From Actinernus sp. WN-2022 (Eukaryota; Cnidaria; Anthozoa; Actiniaria; Actinernidae): DNA of 64,000 nucleotides. Positions 31,014-40,642 of this stretch are shown here, in pieces. The position numbers were made by a program, and so were the translations under genes. Every line of letters begins with the position of its first letter. Positions within the stretch are counted from its first letter, which is position 1. The stretch is from NCBI GenBank assembly GCA_030867875.1, contig JAOWCC010000930.1, positions 310,001-374,000 of the forward strand. The letters run 5' to 3'. The notes beneath the pieces are model-generated. The model saw nothing but the letters and a program-made list of their open reading frames with translations. It searched no databases and had not been told where the DNA came from.

Positions 31014-32665
31014 CGAAATAACGCCCATGCAATTCCAGCTCCTGCAATAGATACTATCGCTAGATTGATCTCATGTTGTGGAGTAGGATTCGGTAAGATA
31101 CTATGTGAAACTCGTTGTGGAACTTGTTGTGGTAATTGTTGTGGAACTTGATGTGGTAATTGTTTCTTTTGTTTCTTCCCTTTCATATCTGGTGGGTATT
31201 TGGTTTCGAGAACATCTGCATTAATATCGTTTTTCCCTAACGTCATACCTTCTGTGGCGTTCGGGATTGGATTTTTATAACCATCCTTCTTGCTGAGGTA
31301 GTACTCAAGATTGCTTGGTAGTAATCGTACCCCTATGGCTATTGCTAGGTCTAATCTCTTATGTGTGTGTAGTATAGCTGTAAGATAGTTTTTATGGCTT
31401 ACCACTAAACCGTTTTCGAGAATAGCGTCTTCGACTAATCTCTTAAATTTTTCTTTGACATTGAAACTATCTACGATGGATTGGTTAAGATCATTTTGAG
31501 CAGTTAGAACGCAATATCCAAAAGCTTCAACTGATCGATTCAATCTACCTAATCCAGCATTTGTTAATCCCTTACCGGTTGGTGGTGTAAACCAATTGTA
31601 TTGTTTTCCTTCATGTTCATCGTTCCGAATGAATGCCACAAGATCGCCCTGATCCTCCTTACCTCCTTGGTCTGCAAATAAATTATTGTGATTTGGCCAA
31701 TTATCTGCTTCTTTGTCGTAACCTCTGATTACGTGGACGTTTTTGAAACCATCACCATACAAAAGGAATACATCTCCTAATCCGTTATTTCTACCTCCGT
31801 GCCATCGGAAATCTGGCGTTCGAGATATACCAAACTCGATGCACAAAGTCTCAAGAGCTGTTTTGCTATAGAGGTTATCAATTTGCTTGAAAGAAGAGTC
31901 ACCAGGTAGAGGTCCACCAAGTTCATGTAGAATTCTTCGTATCGTGAAATATACGTGAAATCGTAAGAACCCTTGAATGATAGGTGGATACGTTTTGAAA
32001 GTAGGATCGAATAACGACACTCCACATCCAGAAGTTGCACACCATGTTGCAAAATTCAATCGTTGAGGCCAATATTTGAAATCTGGACCTGATAACCAAA
32101 GATGGGACTCCTTTGCTGTCATATGCTTTACGACAGTCTCTTTGAATATGTTCGGAACGCCTGCTTCGAACTTTTTCGTAGGTGTGACATATATCCATAG
32201 ATTAGTTAAATCGATATCTTGTGCTTTTTCAGTAGGTGGGACCGCTGTAATAGGATATTTCACACTTTTATCTAGTATTAACGTATGTGGAAAACCATCA
32301 TGCACGTCCCACAATGCGTTATCAATACGTTTTTGAATGGTAGCACGTGGTTTGGAGACATCATCACCATAGACCGCATAGCTATGATTCCCATCTCGAA
32401 ACCAAATACTCGTCGAATATTTGCCTGAATTATGTATGCTCGTGGATGCATAGAACTGGTGAAAATCTGTATGTGGATATATTTTCTTGAACTTCACCAA
32501 TAGATCGGCATTCAATGTTGCGACCTTGGCCTCCGATGCTTCAATCTTCGCGTTTTCCTCGGCTATTCTCTCTCTATCTCTCCTAGCTAGGATCTCAGCT
32601 TTTGACCACAAATTAGCATTCCGTGTTGGGGTCTCATCATCTCTTTCGTCGTCTCCCCCCCTCAT
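31010..32665 (-). CDS. Large conserved Polinton protein, 551 aa
   Basis: N-terminus: a charged helix (residues 20-50, Glu/Arg/Ala-rich). The middle contains WPQRLNFATWCATSGCGVSL (about 203-222) and QGFLRFHVYFTIRRILHELG (about 232-251), motifs I recognise from a recurrent but unnamed Polinton ORF. A Pro/Gln repeat region (about 505-530) precedes a C-terminal hydrophobic segment (LAIVSIAGAGIAWALFR). A structural or membrane-associated virion role is possible but unproven. ATG at 32,665 faces the divergent penton gene ATG 76 bp away, so a shared promoter region is likely. No break. Confidence 0.8.
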   Translation of the reverse strand: MRGGDDERDDETPTRNANLWSKAEILARRDRERIAEENAKIEASEAKVATLNADLLVKFKKIYPHTDFHQFYASTSIHNSGKYSTSIWFRDGNHSYAVYGDDVSKPRATIQKRIDNALWDVHDGFPHTLILDKSVKYPITAVPPTEKAQDIDLTNLWIYVTPTKKFEAGVPNIFKETVVKHMTAKESHLWLSGPDFKYWPQRLNFATWCATSGCGVSLFDPTFKTYPPIIQGFLRFHVYFTIRRILHELGGPLPGDSSFKQIDNLYSKTALETLCIEFGISRTPDFRWHGGRNNGLGDVFLLYGDGFKNVHVIRGYDKEADNWPNHNNLFADQGGKEDQGDLVAFIRNDEHEGKQYNWFTPPTGKGLTNAGLGRLNRSVEAFGYCVLTAQNDLNQSIVDSFNVKEKFKRLVEDAILENGLVVSHKNYLTAILHTHKRLDLAIAIGVRLLPSNLEYYLSKKDGYKNPIPNATEGMTLGKNDINADVLETKYPPDMKGKKQKKQLPHQVPQQLPQQVPQRVSHSILPNPTPQHEINLAIVSIAGAGIAWALFR

Positions 32666-32741
32666 AATGGTAGCTGAAATTACCTCCGTGCCTCCTCATA
32701 TTAAAGCTATACATACATACAGTTTATACCTTTAATACATA
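32666..32741. promoter_or_regulatory. Divergent intergenic region, possible shared promoter
   Basis: 76 bp separate the ATGs of two oppositely directed Polinton genes. The sequence is AT-rich with TATAC repeats (CTATACATACATACAGTTTA). No specific promoter motif can be assigned. Confidence 0.3.
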
Positions 32742-33411
32742 ATGGTTATCTTAAATGTCACATGTCCTACGGCTGACCATACTGTATACTTCGATAACCC
32801 TATTCTTATCAATAATATTTCGCTAGTTGAGGTCACTCTTAGTCACAATTGGTGGAACCTAGCAGAGAAAGGGAGCTTTAAGTGGGATAATAATAGTGTA
32901 GTGTTTCCATACAAAATTAAGCCGGGACATTATAAGATAGAAACTTTGATAACCTACTCAGTTCGATCCCGCAGTCACGGCTGGTTTCTTGGAATTCATA
33001 GACTACTCATTTAGGAAATATTGGCTTATGAAGGTCAAGAAACCAATCCAGTTCACTAAGAATGTCTGCGATTTGTTTGGTATCGAAGTAAATGAAGATG
33101 TGACAGATTATGTGACTATCAATAAAGGAAAATACGTCCTGGTACCAAAAGATATTAATCACATATATATCTACTGTGATGTGGTGGATTCAGATTTCTC
33201 ACTTCTTGATGGGAAGCCATCTAAAATCCTACATACTTTAAAAACGACATCACACGTTTTTGGTGAAACAACTTACTTTCCACCAACCCTCATACCCATT
33301 CGAGCTCTAGGAACGATACGGAACTACATTCGCCTCACAGTTTGCGATGAGCAAGGAAATCTCATAGACTTCGACAAGCAGCCTCTACGTTTCGTATTGA
33401 AGCTTGAGTAA
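32742..33411 (+). pseudogene. Polinton minor capsid (penton) protein, frameshifted
   Basis: Two overlapping frames (32,742-33,014 and 32,989-33,411) form one protein interrupted near 32,990-33,010. The first frame has the start typical of Polinton penton proteins: ISLVEVTLSHNWWNL, then IKPGHYKIETL. The second carries LVPKDINHIYIYCDVVD, then LIPIRALGTIRNYIRLTVCD and a C-terminal RFVLKLE, consistent with a single jelly-roll capsid vertex protein of about 220 aa. The frame change makes it a pseudogene in this copy. Confidence 0.8.
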
Positions 33412-33431
33412 ATCATACGTATATACAATGG

Positions 33432-34046
33432 ATGGCGATTCGATTCAACCGTTTCCAACAGCACCAGGTATCTATCCATCGGGAACTTAGCGATATAAAT
33501 GGATCGAGTTTTAGACTGCAAAAAGTCTGTGATACGCTTGCCGAGCTAGAACAACAAGCAAAGCACTACGAAGTTGTTCGCAAAAAATATGCTCGAGCGC
33601 GTGGTATCGTTCATGGGATTGCTGTGGCCACAGGTAGCCTGAGTGGCGTTTTATCAGCTTCTGCGTTAGGTTCGTCATTTACGGGAATTGGGATACCTGT
33701 GGGTATTTCCTTAGGTTCAGCGGGGTTCCTGTGTGCCGTCATATCGGCTTCGATGACTGTTGTTAGTAAGAAACTTGGCGTTCGCGTCTCGAAGCATGAA
33801 AAGACTGTTATGTTAGCAAAAGCTAAGGCGAATTCCGTGGAAGTCAAAGTCTCAAAAGCTCTAGCCGATGGTAACATTTCAGAAGTCGAGTTCGGAAGCG
33901 TTATTGGTGAGAAATTGAAATACGAGACGCTTAAGCTAGAAATACGGCAAAAAAACAGACAAGAAGGTGGATTAAAAAACGTAGAAGAACTTCGATCCGA
34001 AATCCGAAAGGAGATGAGAGCAAAACTTGGCAGTCTAGTGGGGTAA
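33432..34046 (+). CDS. Conserved Polinton hydrophobic/helical protein, 204 aa
   Basis: Helical N-terminus with a heptad-like VCDTLAELEQQAKHYEVVRK (about residues 32-51). A central hydrophobic hairpin (about 58-112: ATGSLSGVLSASALGSSFTG, then GIPVGISLGSAGFLCAVISA) and a conserved C-terminal stretch (KKLGVRVSKHEKTVMLAKAK) follow. I recognise this as a frequent metazoan Polinton ORF without known function; membrane insertion or lysis during virion entry or exit is speculation. A competing ATG at 33,428 opens a 20-codon Pro-rich frame, which may be the original N-terminus cut off by a frameshift. Confidence 0.7.
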   Translation: MAIRFNRFQQHQVSIHRELSDINGSSFRLQKVCDTLAELEQQAKHYEVVRKKYARARGIVHGIAVATGSLSGVLSASALGSSFTGIGIPVGISLGSAGFLCAVISASMTVVSKKLGVRVSKHEKTVMLAKAKANSVEVKVSKALADGNISEVEFGSVIGEKLKYETLKLEIRQKNRQEGGLKNVEELRSEIRKEMRAKLGSLVG

Positions 34047-34234
34047 GAATAAATATCTCCTTCGAAAGAAACCAGCATGGATTTCATTTTAACTTCGATA
34101 AAAGCAACTGCACTTAATTCGTATAAATTACCGTGTTGTTTTGGTTCGTATGCTAATTTCGAGACAACGCGTGGGTGACGCTAATTAACATACGTCAACT
34201 TCTTAAAACATAAGTAGGGTATCTTATCACCAAA

Positions 34235-34442
34235 TACTTCGTCTAGCACATTTAGCCCAACGGGTTTGTCGCTGGGACTTGTGATCGAGATGGGAGCCGT
34301 TCACAAGTTCTGGTGTTCAAACCTTGGCGGACTATATGTGGTAGATCGGCTTGTGTTGGGTAAGAAGCTCCCAGCCCAACACAAGTCGTAGCGCGTCTGT
34401 CGATGTGGCAGAAGTTAAAGTAAGTTAAAGTAAGTTAAAGTA
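34235..34442 (+). mobile_element. Candidate tRNA-derived SINE in Polinton
   Basis: CTTGTGATCGAGATG is followed by a B-box-like GTGTTCAAACC, and the segment ends in three tandem AGTTAAAGTA units, the same kind of tail as the SINE at 49,907-50,130. The 5' border and target duplication are not clear. It lies in the longest intergenic gap of the element. Confidence 0.45.
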
Positions 34443-34559
34443 ATACAGTAGAAATCAGCGGCCAGAGTACAAGATACCTGTGTGAGAACCAAATGTGGTC
34501 AGAAGCTGAACTACAGTAGAACGAATACAGTGAAAAGCCGGGCCCGGCAAGTGAATAAA

Positions 34560-34621
34560 AACCTCTCTAGGAACAAAAAGGAGAAAGAAGGAAAAAGGTG
34601 AAAGTGGGTTCCTAGAGAGGT
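34560..34621. terminator. Intergenic hairpin in Polinton
   Basis: AACCTCTCTAGGAAC (34,560) pairs with GTTCCTAGAGAGGTT (to 34,621) around a purine-rich loop. It sits between the 204-aa plus-strand gene and the minus-strand transcription-factor gene; it could end convergent transcripts. Confidence 0.4.
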
Positions 34622-34788
34622 TCTGGTGACACCAGTTTTGGTATTTTGGTTTTTTGGTTTTTTTCATTATTAATTTTTTTTCTTCTTACGGTCTTAGACT
34701 AAATTCTTGAATGAGTACATATCAACGGATGTCGTTCTCACGAATTAGCCGTTTTGGTTAAATAGGAAATGAGTCGTTAAACTTTTGG

Positions 34789-35600
34789 TTAAGTAATCGC
34801 ACATATGTTATTCGAAGTACATACTGAGAAAAAAAAAAAAACTTTATCACTATTTAGACCGTGTCTCATATAGATGGGCTCAAAGTGGGAATTGTAAGCA
34901 ATCAACTCATTGATAAAACGCACGACCGAACCCTTATGTATACCACACCGTTTAACAACGTCAATAAGAGACATACGAGATCCAGAACGATGTAGTACCT
35001 CGTAACTCGCTCCAACGACTTTAGTTCGAAGTATAGAGCTGGTACCTATATTGTTTTCTATTGCCGTATGAACAATCTCATAGACTATTTGTTGGACATT
35101 CTTAGGTACTCCTTGGGGGTCTAACGAACCCACATTGTATACATGCTTGATAAAGTATAGCAGCTAAAATAGCTACGTTTGATGCAAACTTTCTGTACTT
35201 GAATGAATGCATCGGCTACGATTACTAATACATTTGTGGGAAACGAGAGGTCGTAATTTTGTTTATAAATAGTGTCGTATGCCTTTAGTTCTCGCATTAT
35301 CGTTCGTAGTTGCAATTCTTTGTTATCGCTTTGCTTTGGGATTGTGCGGTCTAGATCATGTTGATACCGAAAGCTATCCGGCCCTACTATGCGTAACCTA
35401 GTAGTAAGATTGGTAGTTGTTTCTTCACATGATTCAGTCTCGGAAATAAGACCACAGGTGGGACATATGAATTCCGTTCCTTGCATTTCCATCGGGCATA
35501 GACATTCGGAACATGTTTCACCAGTGTTAATATGTAACCGTGGTTCGATATGTAGGCTTGCACAAATTTCTGAACCAAGTAATCTAATAAGGTCATCCAT
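34789..35600 (-). pseudogene. VLTF3/TFIIB-like transcription factor, frameshifted
   Basis: This gene would direct late or element-specific transcription. From ATG 35,600 (MDDLIRLLGSEI) the first frame contains a zinc ribbon with two CxxC pairs (CSECLCPM and CPTCG, about residues 24-43). Later comes FPTNVLVIVADAFIQVQK, resembling the start of the cyclin-like core of poxvirus VLTF3-type factors. Around 35,100-35,165 coding sense moves through a third frame (AILAAILYQACI), then into the frame of 34,789-35,133 with a helix-turn-helix-like segment (SLIDVVKRCGIHKGSVVRFI). At least two frameshifts are needed. The fold assignment is inference from motif order. Confidence 0.6.
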
Positions 35601-35662
35601 ACTAGTTGTATACCATATGCCTGTCAATTGTCCAATTGTTTGTTTGTTTTTTTAAAAAAAGA

Positions 35663-35708
35663 AAAAAATGAAGAGAGGTCGCATAACAATTTCTCTTCAT
35701 TTTTTTTT
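35663..35708. terminator. A/T-flanked hairpin between Polinton genes
   Basis: AAAAAAATGAAGAGAG pairs with TTTCTCTTCATTTTTTT, flanked by long A and T runs. It lies between the stop of the Cys-rich gene and the start of the transcription-factor gene, both on the minus strand. Confidence 0.45.
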
Positions 35709-35730
35709 TTTTTTTTTCGTATCGTGATTT

Positions 35731-36168
35731 CTACTTATCCTCCGATCCTACCACATTTAGATCTTTCTCACTGATGGAGAGGTCATCCAATGCATTATCG
35801 AGATCGTGAATGTTCACCACATTTTGATCTTTTTCCGATTCCACTACATTTAGGTCTTTCTCCGATTCTACTACATTTGAACACGTGATATTCGCCGACT
35901 CGTTAGCTCGTTTCTTGTCAAGGTTCTTCTTATTGCGAATGGTACGGCGTTGAGGTGCACCACATTTTGCACAAAGTTCGTGAATAGTACGACAGCCTCG
36001 ACCACACGTCAAACATGGAACGAATATAGCACATCCTCTTCCTATCTGGAAGTTATGTTGAGAGCAATACTCTGACGTCTTTGAACACTTACTTATACAT
36101 TTCGTGGTCTTTCCTCGCATCAACCAATCACAAGTTCTTGTCTCAATCATCGTGCAACTATCAATCAT
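35731..36168 (-). CDS. Cys-rich zinc-binding Polinton protein, 145 aa
   Basis: The N-terminal half holds ordered Cys/His residues: CDWLMRGKTTKCISKC, YCSQHN, CLTCGRGC and CAKCG, suggesting two zinc sites. The C-terminal half is acidic and contains three copies of a motif like SEKDLNVV. A regulatory or nucleic-acid role is plausible but not shown. The second ATG (36,150, MIETRTC) lies closer to the Cys region and could be the true start. It is the last gene before the right TIR. Intact. Confidence 0.6.
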   Translation of the reverse strand: MIDSCTMIETRTCDWLMRGKTTKCISKCSKTSEYCSQHNFQIGRGCAIFVPCLTCGRGCRTIHELCAKCGAPQRRTIRNKKNLDKKRANESANITCSNVVESEKDLNVVESEKDQNVVNIHDLDNALDDLSISEKDLNVVGSEDK

Positions 36169-36250
36169 CGTGTAATATACCTATATATATACTATATGTC
36201 TAATTGGTATCTTAGTTGTAACGTTTACGTTTAGGTTCTTCAATCATACG

Positions 36251-36701
36251 CACTTGTCTAATCTGTGTGGTATTAATGCGTACTAGGATAACAGTATACG
36301 TTAATATCGTGAAGTAGAGAATGTATGTTAGTACCATGGATGGATATACTGTAAACTAATCGTTCCTTTAATAGGTGTTAAAACGTAATAAATGTATTAT
36401 AACTACACTACTTTAATAAAACGTATAAATACAATAAATGAACTATAGTAGTAGTAAACACAATGTGGGGGTTTGGCGCAATTGCAATAAAATGCAACGA
36501 ACACATACTACCAATTTGTAAAAATTGTTACATTTTTTTTTTTTTCATCTAATGGATCCCGAACGAAGTGAGGGCTGAACGAAGTGAGGATAGTCCATTA
36601 GATGAAAAACAAAACAAAAATGTAACAATTTTTACTAATTGGTAGTATGTGTTCGTTACATTTGTTGGAATTGCGCCAAACCCCCCATTGTATATACTAC
36701 T
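36251..36701. repeat. Polinton right terminal inverted repeat
   Basis: Reverse complement of 19,456-19,904 with scattered substitutions and an A-rich length change near 36,608. Confidence 0.95.
36447..36701. repeat. Foldback tip inside right TIR
   Basis: Mirror of the left tip: the outer and inner arms are inverted copies around a loop with GAACGAAGTGAGGGCTGAAC. The inner arm ends with the same GTAGTAGTAAACACAAT sequence found near the element tip. Confidence 0.88.
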
Positions 36702-36706
36702 TTCCG
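36702..36706. repeat. Target-site duplication, right
   Basis: TTCCG directly follows the element and matches 19,451-19,455. Confidence 0.8.
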
Positions 36707-37735
36707 AAATGCCTTATAATTAATTTATCGCTACAACTATATTGTTAAAAACAGACATTTGGTCGCGTGTCGTATTTACGAGAGAAGCCCGGAAATTTAT
36801 AAACGCGTTTGGCTTAGCTAAGCAGAATTTTATGACTTGAATATACTGTGGTGGCAGTTTTGGGAACGTTTTGGATGCAACAGAGATAGAGATGTTAATG
36901 TACAACTGTTTTCGCGAGAAAGCTTCCCGAGTCTCATGGCACGTTCATAATACATCCCTAGGCTCAGAGATAGAACGTGCTGCACTCTACTCCTCAGGGT
37001 GAATATAAGCTTAAAGTTCAGTTGAACGACGAGGAGATGTTAACTAACATCGATATCGCCCCTGCTCACTGGGGAATGCCGGAAAGCCACGATTTTGGAA
37101 AGTGAGGAAAGCAAAGCTAAACAAAGCCATACAATAGCCAAACAAAAGCCAAATATGAATGGAAAAGCTTAGTAGTAATATACAGAATAACAATAATGTG
37201 ATCAGTTCGAGAAATGATACGGTAAATACCATTGAAATATCAAATAGTTTGAATTTGGTCGAACTATGGTCGAACACGAACAGCTAAGCACTGTATTGTT
37301 ATCTAGTAAAGGCTTGATTACTGCTCAATCTACGAGTAGGAGGCACAAATCAAGATAATCGTGATAGAGAACCTTCAAGAATACCATTGAGAAAAATAAT
37401 AAGCCAGCATGTTTAAAAAACACATGTGTTTTCTTTGATCTTCCAGCCATTTGACCTCCGGGTCATGCACTGTTTATATTTGATAAAACGTTTGCAAGTT
37501 ACATTTGGCTAGCGTTAGATTCCCAAAAACTCAATTCTGCGCCGATGTGGAACGAATAAAAACTCGTTTTATCCTCTTCGATATGTGATTTCAAAGTTCA
37601 GCGGGGCATTTTGATTTAAAGATCAATTTGAACTACTTGAACTGCATGCGTCAACTCAATTAGCCATTATCAAGCGAAGGTTCTAAACGTAATCAATCTA
37701 TGAATAGGTCGTCTATTCCACACACAAAAGTAATT
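36707..37735. other. Right flank of Polinton, gene-free
   Basis: No supported gene; the short minus-strand ORFs here (for example 37,044-37,277) are Phe/Leu-rich and show no domain. Confidence 0.3.
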
Positions 37736-37899
37736 TAACTCGTGGATGCAAGTTATTGGGTTTAGGTGGAACCAGATAATTTATTCGTCGTTTTATTCTG
37801 TGACTCGACGACTCGCCGTTGACTTTCCGAATGACCGTCCAAGGTTTCGAAAAGATTTGGTCATGCTGGAGAAGACGTATTGACGGTGCCCATCTAATG

Positions 37900-38520
37900 C
37901 CAGACACTTCAAACCTGGACATACATGGTAGTGGGTCCCTATCGATCACTTAAGTGGTGATGACGTAACGATGACGTCATCGGTCACGTGTTTTTAAGTA
38001 CATGCCCATATCTCTCTCATTTCGAATGCTAGACAGTTCAAACTTGGACAGACATGGTAGTGGGTTCCCACAAATCACTTAGTGGCGAATCACTTAGTGG
38101 TGATGACGTAACGATAGATGACATCATATGTCTCATGATTTGAAGTACATACCCATGTCTCCCTCATTTCTATTGCCAGACAGTTCAAACTAGGACAGGC
38201 ATGGTATTGGGCTCCAGCAATTCACTTAGTGGTGATGACGTAACGATGACGTCAGCGGTTACGTGATTTTTAGTTCATTCCAATATCTCCCTCATTTTTA
38301 ATGCCAGCTGGCTTAAACCTAGACAGACATGGAAGTGGGTTGCTATCACTCAGTTAGTGGCGATGACATCATCGGTCACGTGATTTTAAGTACATGCCCA
38401 GATCTCCATCAATTCTAATGTCAGTTGGCTCAAACCTAGATAGACATGGAAGTGGATTGCTATCAATCAGTTAGTGGCGACGACGTAACGATGACGTCAA
38501 TTACGTGATTTGTAGTATTT
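37900..38520. repeat. About 112-bp minisatellite with CRE-like and E-box motifs
   Basis: About five degenerate copies. Each includes GATGACGTAACGATGACGTCA, usually TCACGTGATTTTTAAGTACAT soon after, and CAAACCTAGACAGACATGG. The CRE-like TGACGTCA and CACGTG motifs are therefore repeated at near-constant spacing. Confidence 0.75.
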
Positions 38521-38819
38521 TCCAAAATAGCTCACTGACCATCCACGAGTTGCCCTTAGGGGCCCTATGTTCAATCTTATATAATAATACGCTAAGTGTG
38601 TATGTGTGTGTATAACGCTCTTTCCCAGGCTCCCTCGATCGATATCCTAATATGGAGGACGCGCGCGCGTCCGAAAGTGACGGGCACAGGTATCCCAACG
38701 AAGACGACGAATCATGCGAAAAGTTGCTCTGTCTAGTGCAGTGTCTTGGTCTTGGTTGCATTTGAGGAAATGATGTTAAAAAGAAATGAGTTTTCTCAAG
38801 TTCTACACTTAGTTGGCCG

Positions 38820-38965
38820 AGCAAGCCATCGAGCTCACGGGAATCTGTTTTAGGGAAAACCTGGGCGAGCAAGCCATCGAGTTTACGCGAATCTATTTTA
38901 GGGAAAACCTAGGCGAGCAAGCCATCGAGTTTACGAAAACGTTTTAGGGAAAACCTATCGCCAGG
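38820..38965. repeat. Three tandem copies of a 55-bp unit
   Basis: GCGAGCAAGCCATCGAG...TTTTAGGGAAAACCT occurs three times here but once in the paralogous element at about 60,830-60,880, so the array expanded after the copies separated. Confidence 0.75.
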
Positions 38966-39517
38966 CGAAGCGGCTGAAGTCAAACGACCGAACGAGGTAA
39001 GACCAGGTATTCAAACACAGTTAGAAATGTTGTCCATGGAAAAGGCTGTTCACTTTTTATGTTACAACTCTATGGTGTGTCTAAGAATAAGATATTTTGT
39101 CCATGTCTGTTTTCTGTAGTTTCCTGCGTTCTTAGATATAAAAACCAACTGTTTGCTCGCCCAAATATCGTAGGCTCTTTAGACCGGAAACTCACTACAA
39201 CCAGACATTCAAATAACTTGGCTTTTGATTATCGTTTTTATTCCGTTTTCCTGCTTCGATCAATGTTCTTTCGTCGACCATATTTGTTTTCGTCACACGA
39301 ATTCATGACTCGAGCTGCCTGTGACCGTCAGTTTTGGCACTTTTTCGACAATATTGGTATAATAGTGTTTATCGGTTTGAGAAACTAACTGAGATCCGTA
39401 AGATATTATTGCCTGTTTTTATCAAAATACAACTTTTAAAACATCAACACGCTAAAAACCTCCAATACACAACATTGTGTCAGGAGTCGCTCAGCTGGCT
39501 AGACTATGTTACTATAT

Positions 39518-40177
39518 GAGCCGCGTCAGGCAAAAAGGGCCCGGACGACATAATATGTAAATGTCTGTTGAAATTGTATCATGTGTTTATACTTGTGGTG
39601 CGAGTACAATATGCATCGCGAGCGCCACATTGTGCTATACTAACAAACAGTGTTGATTTCATGAAATTGACCAGTGAAATCGAAGACGAAATTTACGGTA
39701 TTTTTACCTTGATCTTGCATCAAGATCACAATTTTAGCAGGCGCAAATGATTCATTATCATCAGACGATTGTTTGAAGGTGTAACTTGTACTATTGCTAA
39801 AATCATATTATGAGCTACGGGGAGTAGAATGACCGCAGAAAAGATTTTGTTTGGCCAAAAAGTTATCATCTTGTTCATCTTATTTATATTTTACTCTTTA
39901 ATGTCAGCAGGAATAAATGAATGTCATACATCAAAATCTCTCACAGGATTCCAAATTTTTGTAGTCATATTTGTAATCGGGCTCTTGCATCAAAATCACG
40001 TAAATTTCACCCCTGATTTTTGTTGTCAATTTCTTGAAACTGACATTTATTCTTAGGAATGAAATGTAGCGCTTCTCGTCAAGAATACACTACGATCTTC
40101 AACCTGTTATTAGGAACACCGTTGTAGGAATTATTTAACTTGAATGTCGTCCGGGCCCTTTTTGCCAGACGCGGCCC
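39518..40177. mobile_element. 660-bp MITE nested in Helitron-like element
   Basis: TIRs GAGCCGCGTCAGGCAAAAAG and GGGCCGCGTCTGGCAAAAAG (complement at the right end), followed by GGCCCGGACGACAT in both. ATAT flanks both sides (39,514-39,517 and 40,178-40,181). The paralog at 61.43 kb lacks it. Small ORFs inside have no domain. Confidence 0.75.
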
Positions 40178-40248
40178 ATATCATATTTGTTGATTTCATG
40201 TAAGTTCCGCGGGTCCCTGCTAAAAATAAATATTAGCAGTCTCACTGT

Positions 40249-40560
40249 TAGTTCTGTTAGTTCATTTACTTGTCAGTTTGGTTAGCTATTACGAGTCATT
40301 GTATATTGCATCAGACTTATATATTTTCTGTAACTTTCGCTTTCAGTTACTGCAATGCTTTACACTCGTTCCCGTTTTGTTTTGGTAGTTTGAAATACGC
40401 TTTGTTTATTTTAGTATACTATAGATTCTATTTGGGCTGTGAATTTGCCTTACAAATTGTAATTTGGAAATTATGCACTCTTGTATGTAAGCTTTAAAAT
40501 TATTTTGCTTTTAATAAATATCCAGTCAACAACTCTTGCAATCCTTGTTACACGGTTACA
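40249..40560 (+). repeat. Probable 5' LTR of gypsy element
   Basis: The segment ends TTACACGGTTACA just before a tRNA-Leu-type primer-binding site and contains AATAAA (about 40,512), as expected for an LTR with its R/U5 part. The left border (about TGTTAGTTCTG) is a guess because no 3' LTR was found to compare. Confidence 0.45.
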
Positions 40561-40562
40561 TT

Positions 40563-40580
40563 TTGTTGTCAGAAGTGGGA
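40563..40580 (+). other. Retrotransposon primer-binding site (tRNA-Leu-like)
   Basis: TTGTTGTCAGAAGTGGGA closely resembles the TGGTGTCAGAAGTGGGA site used by many Ty3/gypsy elements. Confidence 0.6.
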
Positions 40581-40642
40581 TTATAAGGGTTAAAGACTTG
40601 TATCTATTAAAGACTTGGGTAAACGGGAACGAATATAATAGC

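Larger units (their letters stand above)
19456..36701. mobile_element. Polinton/Maverick element, full length
   Basis: A 17,246-bp element bounded by about 450-bp terminal inverted repeats that start AGTAGTATATACAAT and end with the complement, and flanked by the direct repeat TTCCG (19,451-19,455 and 36,702-36,706). Polintons are known for 5'-AG/CT-3' ends, TIRs of hundreds of bp and 5-6 bp target duplications. The gene content agrees: protein-primed PolB, retroviral-like integrase, A32-like ATPase and double and single jelly-roll capsid proteins. No maturation protease was found. Several genes are broken, so the copy is not expected to be autonomous. Confidence 0.95.
38575..40223 (+). mobile_element. 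Non-autonomous Helitron-like element, copy 1
   Basis: Begins TCTTATATAATAATACGCTA after an A and ends CCGCGGGTCCCTGCTAA. The second copy at 60,369-61,479 has the same ends (5' TC, 3' CTAG) between A and T, which fits Helitron insertion rules. No Rep/helicase is encoded. This copy contains a nested MITE and a three-fold internal repeat. Confidence 0.6.

Noticed and set aside
39829..40056. 75-aa hydrophobic plus-strand ORF
   Set aside because: Lies inside a non-coding MITE, with no domain and no counterpart in the Helitron copy.
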